DNA of 6,593 bases from the NCBI GenBank assembly GCA_028275145.1, contig JAQCNG010000133.1, positions 1-6,593 on the forward strand, in the 5' to 3' direction. Shown here one piece after another: positions 1 through 5,772 of this stretch. The translations under genes were made by a program, and so were the position numbers. Origin of the DNA: Halovenus sp. GTDB taxonomy: Archaea > Halobacteriota > Halobacteria > Halobacteriales > Haloarculaceae. Under the pieces are notes generated by a model that searched no databases, had not been told where the DNA came from, and worked only from the letters and a program-made list of their open reading frames with translations. Numbering within the stretch: the stretch's first letter is position 1; every line of letters starts with the position of its first letter.

Positions 1-1580
1 AGTGTCGCGTACCCCTGGATTGTGGTCAGTTTGTTGCGGATGTTGTGTCGGAGAAACCGGTTGGTCACCTCGAGTTGTCGCTCCCGTTGCGAGAGACGGG
101 AGATATCTCTCCCTTCGGGAATCAGCAGTTCGACGTGACCCTCCTCGCCGACAACCGGCCGCACCGAGAAGTCGATCACCGCCTCCCGGTTGCTCCCCTG
201 CACGGCGACCTGCTCTCTGAAGAACTCCCCGTCACGGGCCGTCTCGACGGCCTGTCTGGCACTCTGTCGGGCAGCCTCGTTTGTCTGGAACCAGTACGCG
301 TCCCAGATTTTCGTCCCGACGAGTTCGTCACGGTCCTGACCGGCGAACTCGACTGCCGTCTTGTTCACCTCGAGGAGCGTCCCGTCGGGCGACATGAGCC
401 CGGTGAACTGGTAGGTGTTGTCGAAGACCGCCTCGAAGCGACGCTGTCGTTTCTTGCGGTCGGAGATATTTCGCCCGATTCCGGTGAACCCGCGCAGGTC
501 ACCGTCGGGGGTCTCCAGTGGTCCGCCGGTGAACTCGAAGGGGACGCGCTCGCCCGCCTTTGTCTCGAATGCCGATTCGAGCGTCACCGAGTTGCGGTTC
601 TCGATTATCTCCTGGAAACTCTCCGTGATAGGGGCAACCTCCTCGGCGGGAACAAAGTCGGTGATGTACATCTCCTCGATTTCGCTGCTGGTGTAACCCG
701 TCTCGGCCTCGAGTTGGTCGTTCCACCTGAGGAGATACCCCTGTGTGTCGAACGTGTACAGCACGTCCGGCAGTGCGTTGAAGATGCTGTTGACGGTCTC
801 CTGTTGCTCCCTGAGACGGCGCTGCTGGGCACGCTGTTCTGTGACCTCGCGGGACGCACCGGCGATTCGCGCGACCGAACCGGCCGGGCCGAAAATCGGT
901 TCCGCCTGGAGCAGTACGCGTCGCTCGAACTCCGCTGTCGGGTCGGCGCGCAACTCGAGTTCGACCGACTCACCGTCCGTGAGGCGGTCGACCGCACGCT
1001 CTGCCTGGGGTCGGTCGTCCGGATGGACAGCATCGAGAAACGCCGTTGGGTCGGCACGGAACGCCGCCTCCGGTTGCCCCCAGACCGAGGAGTACGCCGA
1101 GTTGACGAAAAGCACCGTCTCCCAACCCGAGGAAACCAGCCACAGGGCGTCGTCGGTTGCCTTCGTCAGTTCCCGAATCTGGGACCCGGAGTCGTGGCGG
1201 GGTTCGCTCACCGTGTCGACGAGCCGAGTCGCCACCTGCTCGCCCTGGTCGCTGTCTGGGTTGTTCTCGATGTAGTCTGTCACCCCGGCGGAGATTGCCG
1301 CGCTCGCCACTCGCTCGGTTCCACGGTGTGGGTGGAGAACAACCGGAATCTCCGAGTCGAAGTCCCGTATCCGGCGAACAAGTGCGACACCGTCCCCCCC
1401 GGGCAGCTGGTACGTGGACAGGACACAGTCGAACACCGCTGCCGTCAGTCGGTCGAGGGCCTCGTCGACGCTGTGGGCCGTCTCGACCACGATATCGGCC
1501 GCCCGCGTCAGTTCCGCCGGAGTCGGAGCCATCGGGTCGTCAGCATCGTAAATATACAGCACCCGGACGGAATCTGGCAT
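1..1580 (-). CDS. Sensor histidine kinase with degenerate receiver and three PAS domains (3' end cut by window)
   Basis: Translating the minus strand from the ATG at 1578-1580 gives 526 open codons running off the window. Residues 5-125 resemble a response-regulator receiver, including ISAGVTDY at 96-103. Three PAS-type domains follow, at about 135-248, 262-375 and 378-497. The first two are joined by a charged Gln/Arg/Glu-rich linker (247-262), probably a coiled coil. The second and third each end in the usual PAC-to-linker form (GIGRNISDRKK at 368-377; GRDIS at 490-494). Residues 509-525 (FLRHNIRNKLTTIQGYA) match the haloarchaeal HisKA H-box, with H512 as the predicted autophosphorylated His; the ATPase domain should lie beyond base 1. 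No membrane segment is seen, so it is probably a cytoplasmic sensor. The receiver has Thr56 where the phospho-acceptor Asp is expected. The ligand, signal and partner regulator are unknown. Family assignment is firm; the receiver's role is inference. A TATA-like box upstream supports this start. Confidence 0.9.
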   Translation of the reverse strand, partial: MPDSVRVLYIYDADDPMAPTPAELTRAADIVVETAHSVDEALDRLTAAVFDCVLSTYQLPGGDGVALVRRIRDFDSEIPVVLHPHRGTERVASAAISAGVTDYIENNPDSDQGEQVATRLVDTVSEPRHDSGSQIRELTKATDDALWLVSSGWETVLFVNSAYSSVWGQPEAAFRADPTAFLDAVHPDDRPQAERAVDRLTDGESVELELRADPTAEFERRVLLQAEPIFGPAGSVARIAGASREVTEQRAQQRRLREQQETVNSIFNALPDVLYTFDTQGYLLRWNDQLEAETGYTSSEIEEMYITDFVPAEEVAPITESFQEIIENRNSVTLESAFETKAGERVPFEFTGGPLETPDGDLRGFTGIGRNISDRKKRQRRFEAVFDNTYQFTGLMSPDGTLLEVNKTAVEFAGQDRDELVGTKIWDAYWFQTNEAARQSARQAVETARDGEFFREQVAVQGSNREAVIDFSVRPVVGEEGHVELLIPEGRDISRLSQRERQLEVTNRFLRHNIRNKLTTIQGYAT

Positions 1581-1597
1581 AACATCGTATTGGGCTG

Positions 1598-1607
1598 CTT
1601 AAATTAA
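1598..1607 (-). promoter_or_regulatory. TATA-like box for the sensor kinase
   Basis: Read on the minus strand this is TTAATTTAAG, an AT island in otherwise GC-rich DNA, preceded by a purine-rich GAAGGA element that could serve as BRE. Its centre lies about 23 nt upstream of the ATG at 1580, so transcription would begin at or very near the start codon. This matches the leaderless mRNAs typical of haloarchaea. Placement is by motif and spacing only. Confidence 0.5.
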
Positions 1608-1801
1608 CATCCTTCGAATCGCGGACCCCGTCGGGTTTCAACAGTCACAGAACCCGACCGGACCGGACATCCGGAACTGTCGGGACAGCCTGTGTGGGCA
1701 GGCCAATCCTCCTCTATCGACCACCCGGATAGCGGTGGGGCCGGGCCGGTTCCGGAGTCCACGACTGGTCGGCGCTCGGTTCGGAGACGCGGTGACAAAA
1801 A

Positions 1802-1808
1802 CGTTTAG
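1802..1808 (+). promoter_or_regulatory. TATA-like box for the alpha/beta-hydrolase
   Basis: CGTTTAG, preceded by an A-rich stretch (1796-1801), is the only AT-rich element close to the hydrolase start. It sits about 28 nt upstream of the ATG at 1833, again suggesting a leaderless transcript. Together with the kinase promoter it marks 1581-1832 as a divergent control region. I see no coding sequence and no strong palindrome in the rest of that spacer. Confidence 0.4.
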
Positions 1809-1832
1809 CCCGAGGCGCTCGCTCGGAGAGAT

Positions 1833-2540
1833 ATGAACTGCAAACAGTACGGCCCCGAGGGCGGGCCGGACCTCGTCTGTATCCTGGGGTGGGGCAACCG
1901 TCTCCACCACGAAAACGTCCAGTGGTTACTCGACCAGTTCACAGACGAGGGGTACCGCGTCCACGCGTTCGAGATACCCGTTGTCGTCACGGACTTCGAG
2001 CGTGAGTACGTCGCACCGGTCGACCGGTACGTCGACGACCTCGGGGAGTACCGGTTGGTCGGGCACAGCGCAGGTGGGCTCGTGGCGGCGTATCTCGACG
2101 GGGCACAGACGACGTTCCTGAGCCCGTTCTGGAGGTTCCCGGAGGGGCAGGTCGGCATCGACGACGCGTTGCTGGACCTGGTTTCGCGGGTCCCGGTCGC
2201 GAAGCCGATGTTGCCAACTGGGACCGCGAGTCGGAGCGCAATCGGTGAACTCGCGACGGAGCGTGAACTCCGAGAGAGTCCCTCCCGAGCTGCGCCGACG
2301 TTCATCCGGGAGGCGCGGCAGGCCCACCGCGACCTGCCACCGATAGACGACGACGCGGTCGTGTTCTGCTCGCTCGCGGACCCGGTCGTCTCGACCCGTG
2401 CCATCGGCAGAGCGGTGCCCGCCGAGCGGACCGTCGTCTACGACGGCGGCCACGAACTGTTCGCCTCCCGTTCCCGGGACGAGCATCTCGACACCCTGCT
2501 CGCTGTCGTCGACGAGGGGGCAGACGCACTCACAGAGTGA
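1833..2540 (+). CDS. Alpha/beta-hydrolase fold protein, substrate unknown
   Basis: This 235-residue cytoplasmic protein has no signal peptide or membrane segment. It has the single-domain alpha/beta-hydrolase pattern. An N-terminal strand leads into ILGWGNR (17-23), taking the place of the usual HGxxG oxyanion loop. The nucleophile elbow is GHSAGG (77-82, Ser79). A late strand ends in SLADP (180-184), with D183 as the probable catalytic acid, and DGGHELF (204-210) supplies H207. A complete Ser-Asp-His triad is therefore visible and the enzyme is probably active. About 95 residues between the elbow and the acid (roughly 85-175) would form the cap and are rich in Arg and acidic residues. The family covers esterases, lipases, thioesterases and C-C hydrolases, so the substrate cannot be read from sequence. 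It is divergent from the sensor kinase and convergent with the thermosome, and looks monocistronic. The ATG fits the upstream TATA-like spacing. Confidence 0.85.
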   Translation: MNCKQYGPEGGPDLVCILGWGNRLHHENVQWLLDQFTDEGYRVHAFEIPVVVTDFEREYVAPVDRYVDDLGEYRLVGHSAGGLVAAYLDGAQTTFLSPFWRFPEGQVGIDDALLDLVSRVPVAKPMLPTGTASRSAIGELATERELRESPSRAAPTFIREARQAHRDLPPIDDDAVVFCSLADPVVSTRAIGRAVPAERTVVYDGGHELFASRSRDEHLDTLLAVVDEGADALTE

Positions 2541-2593
2541 AGACAGAGAATCGTCGTCGGCGAGACGCGGGGACGAGAGCAGCCGCTACGGAG

Positions 2594-2610
2594 CAAAAAG
2601 AAGAGGAAGA
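2594..2610 (-). terminator. Candidate T-rich terminator for the thermosome gene
   Basis: On the minus strand this reads as a pyrimidine tract containing CTTCTTTTT, beginning 57 nt past the thermosome stop codon in the short spacer between two convergent genes. Archaeal RNA polymerase commonly terminates at U-rich tracts without needing a hairpin. The call rests on that rule and on position only. No equivalent T-rich tract for the convergent hydrolase is seen on the plus strand. Confidence 0.4.
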
Positions 2611-2666
2611 TTCGGTTCGCGGGCGGTGCAGGTGCGCGGTGGGTCAGGTGTGGGCTGTGGCCGGTC

Positions 2667-4355
2667 TCACATTGCGCCGCCCATGCCACCCATACCGCCC
2701 ATGCCGCCGCCCATGCCGCCCATGCCGCCGCCGGGGCCGCCAGGCGCTGCGTCGTCGTCGTCGTCGTCGCCGCTGCCGCCCTTGAGGTCGCCAGCCGCGA
2801 TGACGTCGTCGATGCGGAGCAGCATCACTGCCGCCTCGGTGGCGCTCTCGATCGCCTGGGTTTTCACGCTGAGGGGCTCGACAGCCTCACCCTCGAGGTC
2901 GCCGACCTCGCTCTCCTCGGCGTCGAGGCCAACCGTGTTGTTGCCGGCGTCGTGCTGGCTACGGAGTTCAACCAGCGAGTCGATGGGGTCGAGCCCGGCG
3001 TTCTCGGCGAGCGTGCGCGGGACGACATCGATGGCGTCGGCGAACGCCTCGACTGCGAGCTGCTCTCGGCCGCCGACACTGTCGGCGAAGTCACGTAGGC
3101 TCAGCGAGAGGGCCGTCTCGGGGGCGCCGCCGCCGGTCAGCACCTTGCCGTCCTGTAGCGTCGAAGCAACGACGCCGAGCGCGTCCTCGATTGCGCGTTC
3201 GACCTCGTCAACGACGTGCTCGGTGCCGCCGCGGAGCACGAGCGTGACCGATTTTGCGTCGTCGACGTCCTCGATGAACAGCTTGTCGTCGTCGTCGAGC
3301 TGGCGCTCGGCGACGGTGCCCGCGAAGCCGAGGTCGTCTGCGGTGATGTCCTCGATGTTGGAGACCACACGTCCGCCTGTCGCACGCGCGAGTGCCTGAA
3401 TGTCCGACTTCTTCGCGCGGCGCACGGCGAGAATACCCTCCTCGGCGAGGTAGTGCTGGGCCATGTCGTCGATGCCTTTCTGACAGAGCACGACGTCTGC
3501 GCCCGCAGCGACGATAGAGTCGACCATCTCGCGCAGTTGCTCCTCCTCCTGGTCGAGGAACTCCTGGAGCTGGTTGGGGTCGGTGACGTTGACCTCCGTA
3601 TCCAGCTCTGTCTCGGGGACCTCGATGGCCGTGTCGAGCAGCGCGATATCGGCGTCCTCCTTTATCGGGGGCATGTTGTCGTGGACGCGGTCCTTGCCCA
3701 CGACGACGCCCTCGATGAGTTCGGACTCGTCGATGCTCCCACCGACGACCGTCTCGACCTGCACGTTGTCCGTGTCGATCTCCTCGTCGGCGACCGAGCG
3801 GATTGCCTCCACGACCAGCGCGCCGAGCTGGTCCTTTGCGCTCTCGGCACCCTTGCCGGTCATGGCCGTCCGGGCGACACCCTCCAGCGTCTCGGTGTCG
3901 TCGGTGTCGACATCGATGGCAATCTCCTCGAGTGCGTTCTTTGCTTCCTCGGCGGCCTGGCGGTAGCCCTGTGCGAGGATGGTGGCGTGGATGTCCTGGT
4001 CCAGCAGGTCCTCGGCCTTCGAGAGGAGTTCACCGGCGATGACGACTGCCGTCGTGGTGCCGTCACCGACCTCGTCCTCCTGGGTCTGGGCGACCTCGAC
4101 CACCATGTTGGCGGCCGGGTGCTCGATGTCCATCTCGTCGAGAATTGTGACGCCGTCGTTTGTCACGACGACACTGCCCGTCGAGTCCACGAGCATCTTG
4201 TCCATTCCCTTTGGACCGAGTGTGGTCCGTACCGATTCTGCAACGGCCTTTCCGGCTGTTACGTTCATCGACTGCGCATCCTTTCCGGAGGTCCGCTGAC
4301 TCTCCTCGGACAGTACGATGAGCGGCTGATTACCCATTTGCTGAGCCATAGTCAT
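2667..4355 (-). CDS. thsA: Thermosome subunit (group II chaperonin, Cct1/ThsA type)
   Basis: This is a full-length 562-residue subunit of the archaeal double-ring chaperonin that folds cytosolic proteins using ATP. Conserved nucleotide-site elements are present in order: [10 protein letters not shown] (45-54), NDGVTIL (66-72), GDGTTTAVV (98-106), D391 in the IEDALGVV segment (the position of the hydrolytic Asp of chaperonins), and GGGAPE (408-413). The apical domain spans roughly 205-370. The tail has six Asp (530-535) and then a Gly-Gly-Met tract (541-562), typical of haloarchaeal thermosomes, which projects into the central cavity. From memory, the sequence between about 425 and 525 resembles the Haloferax Cct1 subunit most, so the paralogue name is tentative; haloarchaea usually have two or three subunits. 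The start could be the ATG at 4355 or the one at 4349, which gives the family-typical MAQQ. The TATA box fits a leaderless start at 4355 or a leader of a few bases before 4349. Expression is probably constitutive and heat-inducible, as known for the family. Confidence 0.97.
   Translation of the reverse strand: MTMAQQMGNQPLIVLSEESQRTSGKDAQSMNVTAGKAVAESVRTTLGPKGMDKMLVDSTGSVVVTNDGVTILDEMDIEHPAANMVVEVAQTQEDEVGDGTTTAVVIAGELLSKAEDLLDQDIHATILAQGYRQAAEEAKNALEEIAIDVDTDDTETLEGVARTAMTGKGAESAKDQLGALVVEAIRSVADEEIDTDNVQVETVVGGSIDESELIEGVVVGKDRVHDNMPPIKEDADIALLDTAIEVPETELDTEVNVTDPNQLQEFLDQEEEQLREMVDSIVAAGADVVLCQKGIDDMAQHYLAEEGILAVRRAKKSDIQALARATGGRVVSNIEDITADDLGFAGTVAERQLDDDDKLFIEDVDDAKSVTLVLRGGTEHVVDEVERAIEDALGVVASTLQDGKVLTGGGAPETALSLSLRDFADSVGGREQLAVEAFADAIDVVPRTLAENAGLDPIDSLVELRSQHDAGNNTVGLDAEESEVGDLEGEAVEPLSVKTQAIESATEAAVMLLRIDDVIAAGDLKGGSGDDDDDDAAPGGPGGGMGGMGGGMGGMGGMGGAM
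2670..2735 (-). repeat. Gly-Gly-Met tail-coding repeat
   Basis: These codons encode residues 541-562, made of GGM and GGGM units. In DNA this is a short degenerate tandem repeat (plus strand CCGCCCATG-like units). It is a normal feature of group II chaperonins and, in GroEL, of the analogous GGM tail. Repeats of this kind are prone to unit gain or loss, so tail length may vary between strains. Confidence 0.8.
2751..2768 (-). repeat. Six-unit GAC trinucleotide run (poly-Asp)
   Basis: Plus strand GTC is repeated six times, so the coding strand has six identical GAC codons giving Asp530-535 of the thermosome. It forms the acidic hinge before the GGM tail. Uniform codon choice makes it a simple-sequence repeat that could slip in steps of one residue without shifting frame. 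Confidence 0.85.
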
Positions 4356-4374
4356 CCTATGATTGAATGGGATT

Positions 4375-4383
4375 CTATATAAA
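4375..4383 (-). promoter_or_regulatory. TATA box of the thermosome gene
   Basis: The minus strand reads TTTATATAG, a near-ideal archaeal TATA box and the best in the window. Its centre is about 24 nt from the ATG at 4355 and 30 nt from the ATG at 4349. A leaderless or nearly leaderless strong transcript is expected, as suits an abundant chaperonin. Confidence 0.75.
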
Positions 4384-4415
4384 CCTGTCGGTGCCCCCTC
4401 GGTAGAGAGGCGCTA

Positions 4416-4425
4416 CTGCCGGCAG
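4416..4425. promoter_or_regulatory. Perfect 10-bp palindrome upstream of the thermosome promoter
   Basis: CTGCCGGCAG is self-complementary over all ten bases. Its centre lies about 41 nt upstream of the centre of the thermosome TATA box, where archaeal activator or heat-shock regulator sites are often found. In GC-rich DNA such a palindrome can arise by chance, so an operator role is inference from position alone. Confidence 0.25.
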
Positions 4426-4456
4426 AGACATGTTAAATCCTCTCATGCAGCCGGTG

Positions 4457-4465
4457 TTTATACAT
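4457..4465. promoter_or_regulatory. Second TATA-like element, orientation unresolved
   Basis: This reads TTTATACAT on the plus strand and ATGTATAAA on the minus strand, inside an AT-rich patch (4456-4473). On the minus strand it would start transcription near 4431, exactly at an ATG opening an 18-codon frame, and would add a longer leader to the thermosome mRNA. On the plus strand it would fire towards the 3' end of the phosphoesterase gene, where no credible gene is seen. The remaining spacer (4474-4614) shows no coding or RNA feature that I can support. Confidence 0.3.
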
Positions 4466-4614
4466 ACTATTACAGGGGAACCGCGGCAGAGCGGCCACAC
4501 TCACCGGTACGTGGGCGACTCACCCCCCGACTGTGACCGTGATGGGAGTCCGCGCTCGTACCGATGAGGGGCCGAACGATCGAACAGTTGCGTGCCGGTC
4601 TCCTCTCGAGTTGC

Positions 4615-5286
4615 TCACGAGCCATCGAGCAATCGCGCACCTGTCCGTCTCGGCAGTCCGACATCCTCGACACGGGTTATCACGCTATCGATATCGTACC
4701 CGACGCGGTGGAGGTCGACGGTGCCGGCGTCGGGGTCGAGAACGGCGTAGGCGGCGTCCGGGTTCCCGTCTCTGGGTTGGCCGACACTCCCTGGGTTCAC
4801 CACGAGTCTGTCGTCGATGACCGCCTCGTGCTGGATGTGGGTGTGACCCAGCACGATACCCCTGTGTTCGTCAAGATATGGGCGCATCTCGGGGAAGTTT
4901 CTGGGCTTCACGTACGACCCGAGTCTGTCGAGGTCGGGGTGGCTGTGGACGAGACGGTACTCCCCATCGGCGATGGTGGTCCGCTTCGGTCGGGTGGCGA
5001 GCCACTCGCGCTGTTGCTCGTCGAGTTCGGATCTGGCGTACTCCAGTCCCGCCATCGCCATCGGGTTTGCGGCGTACCTGTCTGGGGTCTCGACCGTACG
5101 GTCGTGGTTCCCCTGCACTGTGACCGATGCGACACTCCGCACCCGTTCGAGACACTCTGCCGGCCACGGGTTGTACCCGACGATATCGCCCGCACAGACA
5201 ATCCGCTCCACCGGGGGCATATCCTCTAGCACCGCCTCCAGTGCGGGCAGATTGGCGTGAATGTCCGAGATGAGCCCGAGTTGCAT
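4615..5286 (-). CDS. Calcineurin-like metallophosphoesterase, YfcE/MJ0936-like
   Basis: This 223-residue single-domain protein carries the full metallophosphoesterase signature in order: SDIH (7-10, D8 and H10), GDIVG (33-37, D34), GNHD (59-62, N60 and H61), HSHPD (114-118) and GHTH (147-150, H148 and H150). These residues bind a dinuclear metal centre, usually Mn, Ni or Fe. Family members of this size hydrolyse phosphodiesters such as bis-p-nitrophenyl phosphate in vitro and some act on cyclic nucleotides; the natural substrate here is unknown. The frame is open further upstream to 5352, but the extra 22 residues do not look like the family, which begins right before the first strand (MQLGLISDIH). 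A TATA-like box 28 nt upstream of 5286 also supports the shorter start. The gene is transcribed in the same direction as the epimerase but has its own promoter. Confidence 0.9.
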   Translation of the reverse strand: MQLGLISDIHANLPALEAVLEDMPPVERIVCAGDIVGYNPWPAECLERVRSVASVTVQGNHDRTVETPDRYAANPMAMAGLEYARSELDEQQREWLATRPKRTTIADGEYRLVHSHPDLDRLGSYVKPRNFPEMRPYLDEHRGIVLGHTHIQHEAVIDDRLVVNPGSVGQPRDGNPDAAYAVLDPDAGTVDLHRVGYDIDSVITRVEDVGLPRRTGARLLDGS

Positions 5287-5310
5287 ATCTTGTGTGTTTG
5301 TCGCCACGTC

Positions 5311-5318
5311 GTTTAAAC
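5311..5318 (-). promoter_or_regulatory. TATA-like box of the phosphoesterase gene
   Basis: GTTTAAAC, itself a palindrome, lies in the 84-bp spacer after the epimerase gene. Its centre is about 28 nt upstream of the ATG at 5286, as expected for a leaderless transcript. It lies inside the longer open frame that begins at 5352, which argues that the longer frame is not the real protein. Confidence 0.55.
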
Positions 5319-5370
5319 AACAGGTTCTGCCGGACGGAGTTTCGACTGCCACCGACCCCTGCTCGCTCCG

Positions 5371-5772
5371 TTAGTGCTCGACGAACTCGAACAGAACACC
5401 GCCGGTCGACCCCGGGTGCAGGAACGCCACCTCGTGGCCCCAGGCACCCGGTCGCGGCCCCTCGACCGGGTCGACGCCGCGAGCACGCGCCCGCTCCAGC
5501 GCCGCCTCGATGTCGTCTGTCGCAACCGCGAGGTGGTGGATACCCGGGCCGTGCTCGTCGAGGTACCGCGCGATGGTCCCGCCGTCACGCGGTTCCAGCA
5601 GTTCGAGGTACCCCCCACCCAGGTCGAGGAAACAGACGAACATCCCGTCGAGGCTCTCCTCGTGGGCGCGCTCACAGCTGAACAGGTCGACGTAAAGCGC
5701 TGCGAGCGCGTCGACGTCGACTGTTGCGATACCGGCGTGGTCGAACCGGAGGTCGTGCCTGCCGTCGGTCAC
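5371..5772 (-). CDS. mce: Methylmalonyl-CoA epimerase
   Basis: This 133-residue enzyme of the vicinal oxygen chelate (glyoxalase) fold interconverts (S)- and (R)-methylmalonyl-CoA. It links propionyl-CoA carboxylase to the mutase encoded just upstream. Two beta-alpha-beta-beta-beta modules are visible. The first starts at FDHAGIA (10-16) with H12 as a metal ligand and continues to YLELLEP (55-61). The second starts at GIHHLAV (77-83), followed by [10 protein letters not shown] (111-120) and LFEFVE (127-132), with E129 as the last expected ligand. Length and motifs fit the family throughout. The start is GTG at 5772, whose bases overlap the TGA of the mutase in a GTGA junction, so translation is probably coupled. 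No separate promoter is seen, so it should be co-transcribed with the mutase. The TAA stop is at 5371-5373. Confidence 0.95.
   Translation of the reverse strand: MTDGRHDLRFDHAGIATVDVDALAALYVDLFSCERAHEESLDGMFVCFLDLGGGYLELLEPRDGGTIARYLDEHGPGIHHLAVATDDIEAALERARARGVDPVEGPRPGAWGHEVAFLHPGSTGGVLFEFVEH

Noticed and set aside
45..1607. 520-codon plus-strand open frame opposite the sensor kinase
   Set aside because: It is an antisense shadow from GC-biased codons. The minus strand in this region gives recognisable receiver, PAS and HisKA motifs, while this frame matches nothing.
1661..1676. GC-rich short inverted repeat (CCGGA..TCCGG) in the divergent spacer, considered as an operator
   Set aside because: Short CCGG-type palindromes are expected by chance in DNA this GC-rich, and it is not at a telling distance from either TATA-like box.
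1604..1910. Minus-strand frames of 64 and 90 codons in the divergent spacer
   Set aside because: They overlap the hydrolase start or the kinase promoter, with no family resemblance and no TATA-like box at their starts.
2398..3399. 333-codon plus-strand frame spanning hydrolase, spacer and thermosome tail
   Set aside because: Low-complexity Ser/Pro/Met content derived from the complement of the GGM and acidic codons. It crosses two genes in conflicting frames.
3216..4382. 388-codon plus-strand open frame opposite the thermosome
   Set aside because: The minus strand encodes an unmistakable thermosome. The frame's Val/Leu/Asp-rich content is the complement of acidic codons.
4611..4632. Inverted repeat TTGCTC/GAGCAA spanning the phosphoesterase stop codon, considered as a terminator hairpin
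   Set aside because: Only six base pairs with a ten-base loop, partly inside coding sequence and with no following T tract.
4470..4673. 67-codon minus-strand frame between phosphoesterase and thermosome
   Set aside because: It overlaps the phosphoesterase 3' end in another frame, has no promoter at suitable spacing and no recognisable motif.
4564..5229. 221-codon plus-strand frame opposite the phosphoesterase
   Set aside because: Antisense shadow. All metallophosphoesterase motifs are on the minus strand. The TATA-like site at 4457-4465 is also too far upstream for leaderless use.
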